Below are positions 9,201 through 17,200 of a stretch of DNA of 64,000 nucleotides, one piece after another; the first letter of the stretch is position 1, and each line of letters starts with the position of its first letter. Origin of the DNA: Caldilineaceae bacterium (lineage in GTDB: Bacteria > Chloroflexota > Anaerolineae > Caldilineales > Caldilineaceae); the NCBI GenBank assembly GCA_020634755.1, contig JACKBC010000009.1, positions 127,190-191,189 on the forward strand. Direction: 5' to 3'. Made by a program: the position numbers and the translations under genes. Below the pieces are notes generated by a model. That model was not told the DNA's origin. It saw nothing but the letters and a program-made list of their open reading frames with translations, and ran no database searches.

Positions 9201-9454
9201 TGCCGGTCAATTTGAAACCAGTGCGCGCCAATCGCCCGGGTGAGCGTGGAGAGCGCACGGCGCAATTCGGCGCGGGCGCTCGCTGCATCATAGGCGGGCC
9301 AGAGCAATTCGGCCAGCGCGGCGCGGCTTTGGGGCTGTGGATTCAAAGCCAGGTAGGCCATGAGCGCCAGAGCTTTGCGTCGGCCAATGCGGACAGGTTC
9401 ATTTTCCAGCAATATGGCCGGTGGCCCCAAAAGTCGGATTGATAAAGAGGTCAT
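6242..9454 (-). CDS. SARP/AfsR-like transcriptional regulator: winged helix, BTAD, NB-ARC, TPR
   Basis: 1070 residues. The N-terminal 95 residues form an OmpR-like winged helix (RIGRRKALALMAYLAL). A bacterial transcriptional activation domain follows (about 100-245, ending EMGLTPSSACTQLYEQI). An NB-ARC/STAND ATPase comes next with Walker A GPGGIGKT (311-318) and Walker B LLLILDNMEQ (about 389-398). The rest is helical TPR repeats, for example LTNLGTNYLYQKRPATALP. Such proteins sense a signal through the TPR/ATPase part and activate nearby promoters by binding heptameric direct repeats. The divergent promoter region (9741-9795) has an array of exactly that kind, so the clostripain gene is a likely target. 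The inducing signal is unknown. Confidence 0.88.
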   Translation of the reverse strand: MTSLSIRLLGPPAILLENEPVRIGRRKALALMAYLALNPQPQSRAALAELLWPAYDAASARAELRRALSTLTRAIGAHWFQIDRQTIMLTPAALHQVDVNQFQQLLDRFRTGNGTDLALLARAIDLAAADFLAGLAIDDAPDFEQWQLFEGQAFQRDLGWALERYTHGLHVQGATRAALAVAERWRQLDALHEPPRQWLMQLHAELGATQEALREYQTYTELLQQEMGLTPSSACTQLYEQIRSGQWQTPLSPTADSKTAAQTAPATSSKSAQVHLHLPAQLVAFVGRKHELNEVAALLADPHCRLITLTGPGGIGKTQLALQVAQQAAYTLPTAQAANVRWPDGVYFVDLSAMQEGELLASTMADALALTAGAQVESELVDYLHSKRLLLILDNMEQLLHGETTTGVLALLNRLLQQAAHIKMIVTSRQRLNLHGESVFSLVGMPFPAADDFQAAHYDAVQLFVQSARRANQHFALTAANRADVVHICQLVQGTPLALDLAASWSRLLSCQEIAREIVQSLAFLESTAANLPSRHRSMLAVFEHSWRLLTSTEQRIFAEMSRFGGGFTRHAAAAVAGATLPTLARLIDKSLVRPVADARYSVHELLRQCAAAKLSAPEAAAVAARHGRYYCQLLAESQWTLQSARRISVGKTLQSEADNLRLAWEWAVATMAIAEMNDALHALYLFFLEVQNSFAEAVLRFEHAASAVAAHAALQARRQDQQGQEEANLLLARLWARAGIARLFMGQAESAEALMQRSLAQLRALHADAQSQAKAAIKTAVEAEIAFVLARLCLAHSWRGDFENALPMIEESVALHRRLDLPAGLDTALAHLAYVLQDAELFDQAETPSTESLALARQLGDPDSLMTTLTNLGTNYLYQKRPATALPLLEEALAVSKQSGNRSRMAISYSNMMDVLLLLDRHAAARQHGEQALALFDELGQRQYRAHTRITLGKLDLAIDQPASAQQQFMTALKTAVDLDIDFVKLGALSGLAHICAHQGAAEQAVELCSLVIQHPAALFEHKEPCEQLRSALQATLDAVRFEAACRSGQTQALDHISTHFLNSSMLID

Positions 9455-9901
9455 ATGGTATTTTAGCGCGCCTTTGATCTAGATACAAATGGCCTGCAAT
9501 TTTAGGGCGCCATTCGCTTTGGCGGCGCACATAGGGCGGCAGGATAGAATCCTCGGCTAAAATCGCGAAGCCACCACCGCGGCTGGGGCCAAATCGCGGT
9601 GGCGATTTTTCAATGGGAGGCGCCCATTTCTAATGGTTGCTATTGGTTGGCCCCAACGTCAAACGCTCCCGTAATTTTAGGGCGATCCTTGGCCCAATTG
9701 TTGAATGTGCATAATTTCCTACGCAAGGTGTGCTGGCAACTTGGCACGATTTTGGCACGCTGGGGCGCGGCGCATGGCCCGTTATTGGCACGCCGGCGCG
9801 GTATGCTTGTGCATGTCTGGTTGCTTCAACTGGAACCAGCGCAATTATCAATACCCCCTTTTCCTGCAAAACCTCAACAATTCTAATTTCTGGAGGATAA
9901 A
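9455..9901. other. Regulatory intergenic region between divergent SARP regulator and clostripain gene
   Basis: 447 bases without a gene. It holds a bulged hairpin at 9560-9615 (AAAATCGC plus CACCGCG pairing with CGCGGTGGCGATTTT), the dodecamer AATTTTAGGGCG twice (9498-9509 and 9673-9684), and the phased TTGGCACG array at 9741-9795. The reading frames here lack protein-like composition and I do not call them. Confidence 0.7.
9741..9807 (+). promoter_or_regulatory. 11-bp-phased direct repeats (TTGGCACG) and -10 box: probable SARP activator site
   Basis: TTGGCACG occurs exactly at 9741, 9752 and 9785, and ATGGCCCG (6 of 8) at 9774, so all four start on one 11-bp register; the unit at 9763 is degenerate. 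A -10-like TATGCT lies at 9802-9807, nine bases after the last repeat. SARP activators are known to bind heptamer repeats spaced 11 or 22 bp with the last one about 8 bp upstream of the -10 box. That matches here, next to a SARP gene. Confidence 0.65.
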
Positions 9902-12900
9902 ATGCTATATCTGAGAAGTCCATATCACACTACGCAACGACTGCTGGGATTAATCATCAGCTTATTGCTGGGGCTGACGCTGGTGGGCAGCCCCAGCAGC
10001 GCGTTGGCCAGTGCTCCTCGCTTGGAAAGTGATTTGCCCAATGCCGCGGGCGTGATTGCCTACATGAATGGCCGCCAGGAGATCCGCGTTATTAATCCCG
10101 ATGGCAGCAACGATCACGCAATTCTCAACATTTCTGGCGATGAGATTGTCAACCACATTAACTCTGTGGCGTGGAGCCCAGACGGTGCGCAACTGGCTTT
10201 TTCATCCAGCCATGAGCAGACCTGCTCACCCTATCGCGCTGATATCTATACGGCTGACTCGAGCGGCGGCAATTTGCGGCGGTTGACCCACGGTCCGAAA
10301 TGCGCAGATTTGAGCGCCTACGCCACGGGTTCCGTTACGGTGCAGGTGGCCAACCAGCTGTTTGACCAATCCATCTATTTCATTTACGTCGAAGGCATGG
10401 CCGAGGCCCAGGAGTTGGTGATCTCACCGGGGGCAGTGGTCAATGTCACGCTCAACAATGTGGCCGATTTGGGTGACGGCATTATGCAGCGCGTGGTCAT
10501 TTTCCAGACCGAGCAGAACAACTGGATTTGGCCGGCGCAGGTGGATGTGGTCGCCGGTTCCACGGTGGATGCAGGCGAATTTAAGATTAGTAACAGCAAC
10601 AAATATTTGTCCTATGGCGCCTTCTTCCCCTCCTGGCGCAGCGATGGCGCCGGCGTGGCCTTTGCGCTGGGCGAAGCGGACCTATATGCGGTTTCGGCCA
10701 GCGCTGGCGCATTGGATGGCGGTGCGTCGCTCTTTCCCAACGATAGTGTCTTTGGCAGCTTTGTGGCCTATTCACCAATTGCCAACGAGATCCTTTTCTT
10801 TCACGGTGGCACGGTTTACAAGGCCACGCCCGGCGATGCCAACAGCATTACCGCGCTGGTGGAGCTGGATTGGACGCTCTACGGGCTGGACTGGCTGCCC
10901 GATGGCTCCGGGTTTGTGCTCTCGGACGGTTCCGGCTTTGCCGATGATGAAAATGGCGGTCTGCGTCCGGAAACGATGAACATTTGGAAGTACACCTTTG
11001 CCGGTAGCTCATTGCAGCAGATTACCAGCTATACCACTGAATTTGCCTTCCACCCCAGCGTTTCGCCCGATGGACAATATGTGGTCTTTAGCTATGGCGC
11101 AACCTACACCAGCCCGGCCGAGTTGCGCATTATGCGCATTGACGGCACAGAGGTGCAGTCGCTGGGGGTGGGTGGTATCCGTCCAGATTGGGGGCCGGCC
11201 AACACGGTTGCGCCGACGGCCACGCCCACCACCGTGCCCACGTCCACACCGCCACCCGCCACCAACACGCCTGCACCAACCGATACGCCCACCGGGCAGC
11301 CAACAGTTCAGCCCACCAATACGCCCACTCCCCTGCCAGCCGAAAATTTGGTCCAAAACGGCGGCTTTGAGACGGGCGATCTGTCCAGCTGGATCGTGCC
11401 CGAAAATTCCACGGTGATTGTTACGGGCGATGGCGCATATGGCGGCCAATATGCTGCCTATTTCGGCGGCATTGACAATGCCAATGAAGAGTTCTATCAG
11501 CAGGTCAACGTGCCCAATACTGGTGAACAGGGTGCGCTCACTTTCTGGGTCAATCAGTTTAGCGAAGAGAGCGCGGAAGGCGCCGACTTCTTCTGCGCCA
11601 GCATTTATGACGCCAACACGGTTGAGCAGATTTTCGACTTGGGCTGTCTGGACGGCGTGGAAGCCATCAATGATAGTTATGATGCCGAAGCCTGGTGGCT
11701 GGCGCAGTATGAGTTCCAGGGCGCAGATTGGAATGCGCTCAAAGGGAAGGCTATCCTGCTGGCTTTTCAAATGTATACGGACGGTTCGCTGCTCACAACG
11801 GTGCTGATCGATAACATTAGCTTCCAGACCGGCAGCACGGCGGTGGCTACGCCCACGCCCACACCCATCAGCACGGCGCAACCCAGCGCCCAGCGCACCT
11901 GGACGGCTATCCTCTATATTGATGGCGACAACGACTTGTGTAATGCTTACCCCCGCCTGCTGACTCGCATGGAGCAAGAGCTGGGCGACAAGATCGGTCC
12001 CAACGGCTTCCTCAACATTACCGTCCTCATCGACCACCATCCGGGGTACTGCCAGGGCATCGGCAACGCCATGCGTTTTCTCATCCAGCCAAACGGCGCC
12101 TATACAGACGGCGTCAACCGCTGGGACATGGGCGAAATTCACATGGGGGACCCGCAAACGCTGGTAGACTTTGCCCAGTGGTCCATGACCAACTACCCCG
12201 CCGATCACTACTATTTGGCCATTGACGACCACGGTGGCGGTATTACCGGCCTGGCCTGGGACGAAACCAATGGTGACGATCCGCTGACGACCAGTGAACT
12301 ACACGCCGCGTTGCAAACCATTACCAACAATGGGCAGCAGAAAATTGACGTCTTTGCCTACGAAGCTTGTCTCATGGGCATGGTGGAAAATGCGTATGAC
12401 GTGAGTCCATTTACCGACTACGTGTTTGCTTTTCCCACCATTAGCTGGACCAACAACGCCTCGTATCCATCGTATTTTGGCGACGACCGCTTCAATGCCG
12501 CTACTAATGGCCGCAGCTTTGGCGAAATCATCTTTGATGTCTACTATGAAAGCGTGACGCTGCCCTATGCGGTGTCGCTGGTGGAAAGCGCCAAAATGGA
12601 TGCCGTGCAGAGTGCCCTCAACAGCTGGGCCAGCGCCGTGCAAGCGCAACTGGGCAGCGCCCAAGACAAGATCAGTGATGTGCGCAACAATGTACAAAAA
12701 GTGGATGTCAATGGCAATGACCAGGTCAACAACGATGATCCCTATGTGGACCTGTGGGACGCGGCCGATAAGATGGCGGCGCACGGCATCGCCGTGGCAG
12801 AGGGCAACGCACTCAAAGCCGCGATTGATGCTGCCCTGGTGCGCAGCGCTTTCCGCCCCGCCCATCCCCAAGTCAATGTGGATTACAGCAACGTCCACGG

Positions 12901-13147
12901 CCTAACCATCTTTTGGCCGCAGTCGTCACAAGCGCCTTATCCTTATGCCGACTATGTGGGCGGCTCTCTCTATGGCGCCACGGCTACCGGCACGTGGGAT
13001 GACTTTTTGCAGGCCCTCTTGGGCAATAGCGCCCGGCGCAGCATGTCTGCCACCATCGGCCCGGTGGATCGCCGCGTGGCGCCCGACATAGAGCTGCCGA
13101 GCCGCGGTTCAACCGGCGCCATCTTCCTGCCGCTGATTCGCAAATAG
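9902..13147 (+). CDS. Secreted beta-propeller, carbohydrate-binding-like and clostripain (C11) protease
   Basis: 1081 residues with a signal peptide (about 1-37, ending SSALASA). A TolB-like beta-propeller follows (about 40-430, with repeats such as SVAWSPDGAQLAFSS and FHPSVSPDGQYVVFS). A Thr/Pro-rich linker (about 435-480) leads to a jelly-roll module of the CenC carbohydrate-binding kind (NLVQNGGFETGDLSSW, about 482-640). The clostripain domain starts near 665; its catalytic pair is visible as AIDDHGGG (near 775) and YEACLMGMVE (near 822). Clostripains cut after Arg or Lys and act outside the cell. The C-terminus GAIFLPLIRK matches a motif that recurs at the end of Chloroflexota exported proteins. 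GGAGG precedes the ATG by 6 bases. Confidence 0.88.
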   Translation: MLYLRSPYHTTQRLLGLIISLLLGLTLVGSPSSALASAPRLESDLPNAAGVIAYMNGRQEIRVINPDGSNDHAILNISGDEIVNHINSVAWSPDGAQLAFSSSHEQTCSPYRADIYTADSSGGNLRRLTHGPKCADLSAYATGSVTVQVANQLFDQSIYFIYVEGMAEAQELVISPGAVVNVTLNNVADLGDGIMQRVVIFQTEQNNWIWPAQVDVVAGSTVDAGEFKISNSNKYLSYGAFFPSWRSDGAGVAFALGEADLYAVSASAGALDGGASLFPNDSVFGSFVAYSPIANEILFFHGGTVYKATPGDANSITALVELDWTLYGLDWLPDGSGFVLSDGSGFADDENGGLRPETMNIWKYTFAGSSLQQITSYTTEFAFHPSVSPDGQYVVFSYGATYTSPAELRIMRIDGTEVQSLGVGGIRPDWGPANTVAPTATPTTVPTSTPPPATNTPAPTDTPTGQPTVQPTNTPTPLPAENLVQNGGFETGDLSSWIVPENSTVIVTGDGAYGGQYAAYFGGIDNANEEFYQQVNVPNTGEQGALTFWVNQFSEESAEGADFFCASIYDANTVEQIFDLGCLDGVEAINDSYDAEAWWLAQYEFQGADWNALKGKAILLAFQMYTDGSLLTTVLIDNISFQTGSTAVATPTPTPISTAQPSAQRTWTAILYIDGDNDLCNAYPRLLTRMEQELGDKIGPNGFLNITVLIDHHPGYCQGIGNAMRFLIQPNGAYTDGVNRWDMGEIHMGDPQTLVDFAQWSMTNYPADHYYLAIDDHGGGITGLAWDETNGDDPLTTSELHAALQTITNNGQQKIDVFAYEACLMGMVENAYDVSPFTDYVFAFPTISWTNNASYPSYFGDDRFNAATNGRSFGEIIFDVYYESVTLPYAVSLVESAKMDAVQSALNSWASAVQAQLGSAQDKISDVRNNVQKVDVNGNDQVNNDDPYVDLWDAADKMAAHGIAVAEGNALKAAIDAALVRSAFRPAHPQVNVDYSNVHGLTIFWPQSSQAPYPYADYVGGSLYGATATGTWDDFLQALLGNSARRSMSATIGPVDRRVAPDIELPSRGSTGAIFLPLIRK

Positions 13148-13187
13148 CACACCAAGAAGCGCCACGCTATAAATACGACTTGGTAAT

Positions 13188-13267
13188 CGTTCAAAAGTAA
13201 CTTGCGGATTGAAACCTGTCAGGTCTCGACGACCTGACAGGTTTGGCCGCCAACTTATTTCTGAATG
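13188..13267 (+). mobile_element. F1 element, copy A (80-bp palindromic MITE-like repeat)
   Basis: Terminal inverted repeats CGTTCAAAAGTAACTTG (13188-13204) and CAACTTATTTCTGAATG (13251-13267) flank a perfect 14-bp hairpin: AAACCTGTCAGGTC (13212-13225) and GACCTGACAGGTTT (13231-13244). Related copies are at 36945-37026, 37086-37168 and, reversed, 51719-51796. It lies just after the clostripain gene and may also help stop transcription. Confidence 0.8.
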
Positions 13268-13651
13268 CTTACTTAATCAACACGACTAAACCTGCCCGAT
13301 GCGCAATGCAAGCTCAGCCAAGCAATGAGGGGGTGATCATCCGGTCACCCCCTTATCATGTCAGCGTATTTTAGAAGCTGTGTGAAAAGTTACAATTAGG
13401 TCCAAAAACATGCCGGGAAAGGGCCGATTGCGCATGATGTGACCAGGATTTCGCGGCCCTTTCGCGGAATGTGACACACCTCAACCACCTTTGCAGACAG
13501 CTTCTTTGCGCTTTATCTTGGCACTTTCCCTGTCGGCTATAGTGCGGTTGAGATGAGAACCGGCGTTTTCTGTTGGCTCAATAGGCGCATTTAAACGCCG
13601 GTTCCCGTTCAAAGCTGAGTATAATGAACGACGAAAAAGGAGGTAGTCCCG
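13268..13651. other. Gene-free stretch with three inverted repeats
   Basis: Three exact inverted repeats are visible. AGGGGGTGA/TCACCCCCT (13328-13336, 13345-13353) has an 8-base loop. GAAAGGGCCG/CGGCCCTTTC (13417-13426, 13454-13463) has a 27-base loop. GAACCGGCGTTT/AAACGCCGGTTC (13557-13568, 13593-13604) lies near a TATAAT. None has a T-run. No protein-like reading frame is seen. Confidence 0.6.
13557..13625 (+). promoter_or_regulatory. Candidate promoter/operator of the 77-residue protein gene
   Basis: A perfect TATAAT sits at 13620-13625, 26 bases before the start codon, without a recognisable -35 box. The 12-bp inverted repeat 13557-13568/13593-13604 ends where the -35 box would be, a typical place for an activator or repressor site. 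Confidence 0.4.
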
Positions 13652-13885
13652 ATGCCCATCAATGAACTGGACATCTACGAAATTCGGGTTGCCGCCAAAC
13701 TGGATCCAGCCTGGTCGGCCTGGTTGGGCGGATTGAAAATTCAGAATCAGGAGAACAACACGACCGTTCTAAACGGCGCGCTAGATGTGGAGACGTTAGA
13801 AACAGTCATTCGTCGCATCCAAGATTTGGGCGTGGCTGTTGTGGAGTGGAACGAACGTGCGCCAATCATACCGACCCACGAATGA
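13652..13885 (+). CDS. Small conserved protein of unknown function
   Basis: 77 residues, beginning after a strong AAGGAGG ribosome site. The pattern YEIRVAAKLDPAWSAWLGGL, then TTVLNGALD and an amphipathic C-terminal helix, resembles a family of small proteins in Chloroflexota and Actinobacteria that start YEIRVxGxLDxxWxxWF. In those it is often encoded near regulators of the SARP or ATPase type. No catalytic residues or membrane segments are visible. The distinct promoter/operator-like region suggests separate regulation. Confidence 0.75.
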   Translation: MPINELDIYEIRVAAKLDPAWSAWLGGLKIQNQENNTTVLNGALDVETLETVIRRIQDLGVAVVEWNERAPIIPTHE

Positions 13886-13914
13886 GTGCATCCTTTGTAG
13901 ATATTCCATTAACG

Positions 13915-14091
13915 GTCCACTACAACGGTGTTGGCGATATAAGCGTCGGTTTCGATTGATACCTCACGTTACGCAGCGACAGCCAGTCTGCTAGAGAGAA
14001 ACAGGAAAGGCGGCTCGCCGACTTTCCGCTAGGCTTGCGTAACGTAGTTGATGACTCCGACTCTATTGCCTACAATTGCGAGCTACTGTAT
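13915..14091 (+). mobile_element. F5 element, copy P3, split by an F2 element
   Basis: The left part (13915-13960: CAACGGTGTTGGCGATATAA, GTCGGTTTCGATTGAT) and right part (14046-14091: TTGATGACTCCGACTCTA, CAATTGCGAGCTAC) match the two halves of the uninterrupted copies at 35975-36058 and, reversed, 21284-21367. The 80-bp F2 element 13966-14045 lies between them. GATTGATAC left and GTTGATGAC right of the insertion look like a worn target duplication. Confidence 0.65.
13966..14045 (+). mobile_element. F2 element, copy 1 (80 bp, TTACGCA terminal inverted repeats)
   Basis: Starts ACGTTACGCAGC and ends GCTTGCGTAACGT. The copy at 63317-63396 has the same length in reverse orientation and near-identical internal sequence (GACAGCCAGTC, GCTAGAGAGAAAC). 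Other relatives are at 36865-36941, 41129-41206 and a short one at 47114-47150. No coding capacity. Confidence 0.8.
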
Positions 14092-14212
14092 ATTTTATTT
14101 TTTGGAAAAATCTTCCGTCATGCTAGAGTTTATGAATAGATTCGAACCAATTACCAAACAACCAGCAACCAATCGCCACTCGTTCACATTTCATTTCAAA
14201 CACTCCATATCT

Positions 14213-17200
14213 ATGAAACTCGTCGCCGATCTCCACATCCATTCGCATTTCTCACGCGCCACCAGCAAAAATCTGGACATTGAACACTTGGCCCAATGGG
14301 CGCAATTCAAAGGTGTGCAGCTCTTGGCCACGGGCGATATTGCCCATCCCGGCTGGCTACGGGAGATAGAGGAACGACTAGAGCCAGCTGAGGCGGGGCT
14401 GTTTCGCCTCAAACCGGACGTGGAAGCGGCGGTCGCGCGTGACGTGCCGCCGGCCTGTCGTGGCGCCGTGCGCTTTATGCTGGGCGGCGAAATCAGCAAC
14501 ATCTACAAAAAGCACGATCAGGTGCGCAAAGTCCACAACCTGATCTTTGCGCCCTCGCTGGAAGCCGTTGAACGCATCCAGGCGGCGTTGGAAAAGATCG
14601 GCAACATCCGGTCGGATGGGCGACCGATTCTGGGGCTGCCTTCGCGCGATCTGCTGGAGATCATTTTGGAAGTTGACCCCCGTTGCTACCTGATTCCGGC
14701 CCACATTTGGACGCCCTGGTTTTCGCTGCTCGGTTCCAAATCCGGATACGATTCGGTGGCGGACTGTTTTGAGGATCTGGCGCCGCACATCATTGCCGTG
14801 GAGACCGGCCTCTCGTCCGACCCGCCCATGAACTGGCGCGTCTCCATGCTGGACCGCTATACGCTGGTCTCCAATTCAGATGCCCATTCGCCCCCCAAGC
14901 TGGCGCGCGAAGCCACGCTCTTTGACACTGAGCTGAGCTACGACGCCATCTTTGATGCGCTCAAAAGCGGCGATCCGCAACGCTTTCAAGGCACCATTGA
15001 GTTTTTTCCCGAAGAAGGTAAATACCATTATGACGGCCATCGTAAATGCAACATTTGCTGGCATCCGCAAACTACGCTGATGCATGACGGTCTGTGTGCC
15101 GTTTGCGGTAAACCGGTCACCGTGGGTGTGTATCATCGGGTAGAGACGCTGGCCGACCGGCCCGAAGGTGAGAAACCGACGCGCACGCACCCGTTCCACA
15201 GCTTGATTCCGCTGCCAGAAGTGCTGTCCGAACTGCATGGTGTGGGCGTCAATTCTAAACGGGTGCAGCAGCAATATCACCAGCTTCTGCACAAGTTGGG
15301 CCCCGAGTTAGATATTTTGATGCACCTGCCGCTGGAACAGATTGAACGGGCTGGCGGCGCGCAACTGGCGCGCGGTATTCAGCACATGCGCAGCGGCCAC
15401 GTACTGGCTCAATCCGGCTACGACGGCGAATATGGCGTCATCCGCGTGCTGGATGAACGCTTGTCCCAAGATGCGCCGCCGCAGTTGGCCCTCTTCCAAG
15501 ATTTAATGACGGATTTGGACGCAAAGCAAGCCGATGAGATTCGTGCAGAGAAACCGGCGCCAAGCGGTGTGGCCGCAGTTCCCCCAAAGCAGATGAATGG
15601 GAACGCCAACGACGGAGATGATATCCATAAATCTGTGTCATCCGTTACAGAATCTGTAGACCAAGCTGCAAGCAATGGGCTGAATCCACAGCAGCGTGCG
15701 GCCGTTACCTGTGTGGACCGTCCGCTGCTGATTGTGGCCGGACCGGGCACCGGCAAGACGCGCACCCTGACGCACCGTATTGCCCATCTGATCGAGCAGC
15801 ACAATGTGGCGCCGGAAAATATTTTGGCCATCACCTTTACCAATAAAGCCGCGGCAGAGATGCGCAGCCGCGTGAGCGCCCTGTTGGATGCGCGCCGCGC
15901 CGGCGCCGTTACCATCAAAACGTTTCATGCGTTGGGCGCACAGTTGTTGCATGAATTTGGCGAACAGGTTGGTCTTTCCGCCCCCTTTACGATTTTGGAT
16001 GAGGAAGAGCAACGGCTGCTGCTCAAGCGGCGCCACCCAGATTTATCCGAGCGGGCGCTGCGTGAAGCTCTGGAACAGATTTCCACAGCCAAAAACCAGC
16101 TGTTGACGCCGGAGCTGTGGGCGCAATCTGCTGAGGCCGCTAATGAGCCGCAATTCGTGGAGATTTATGGCAGCTATGAAGAAGCGTTGCGCCAAAACCG
16201 AGCGCTCGATTTTGACGATCTGCTGCTGCAAACGGTGCGTATGCTGGAGGAAGCGCCACCCTGTCTCGCTGCTGTCCGGCGGCGCTATCGCTGGATTTCG
16301 GTGGACGAATATCAAGATGTGAATCTGGCTCAATATCGGCTGCTGCGGCTCTTAACGGGGGCTGATGCAGATGTGGACGCGGCAAACTTGTGCGTGATTG
16401 GCGACCCTGACCAGGCTATCTACAGCTTTCGCGGGGCGGATCGCAGCTACTTTTTGCGCTTTGCCGCAGATTTTCCGCACGCCCACACTTTGCGGTTGGA
16501 GCAAAACTATCGTTCGACTCAGCTCATCCTCAATGCGTCCACCCAAGTGATTGCGCAGGCGTCGGAACGAACGGCGTCGCCTATCTGGTCGGACTTTTTG
16601 GAACAGACCAAAGTGGACATTCACACCGCGCCCACGGACAAAGCCGAGGCTGAATATGTGGTGCACCAGATCGAGCAGATGGTGGGCGGCACCAGCTATT
16701 TTTCCATCGATTCGGGCCGCGTGGATGATCGTCACAGTCAGAAGCGCACCTTTGGCGACTTTGCCGTGCTCTATCGGCTGGGCGCGCAAAGTCACTTGCT
16801 AACCGAGGCATTTGACCGCTCTGGGATACCCTATCAATGTTTTAGCCAGACGTCGCTTTACGACCATAAAGATATCCGCACCCTGGTGGCTTTTCTGGCG
16901 GTGCTGCACAACGCGCATTCGCTGCTGCACTGGGAGCGCGTGCTCAATGCCGGTCGGGTTACCATTGCATTTGATCTTGTTGAGGCTTTGGTGCTGGCGG
17001 CAGATGAGCAGACCGGCGCGCTGGTGGAACTGTTGAAGGCGCCACCCCGCAACATCCGTGTTGCGCCGGCCCAGCGCACTTGGCTGCATACAGTGGGCGA
17101 ATTTTTGACGACGCTGCAAGCTGCGCCAGCAGACAGCACCGTTGCCGACCGGCTGGCGCGCGTGGACCAGTTTGTACAGGCGCAACATTCAGCTTCGACG

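Noticed and set aside
9741..9757. Sigma-54-like promoter (TGGCACG-N4-TGGCA)
   Set aside because: The match is good but the word is repeated at 11-bp steps, which a sigma-54 promoter does not explain, and sigma-54 is generally rare in this phylum.
11009..12232. 407-codon frame on the minus strand within the clostripain gene
   Set aside because: Shadow of a gene with clear catalytic motifs; the antisense product is Gly/Val-rich without domain features.
14048..14212. Longer start of the EndoQ-helicase gene
   Set aside because: The extra 55 residues overlap the F5 repeat and are unlike EndoQ N-termini, which begin close to the DLHIHS motif.
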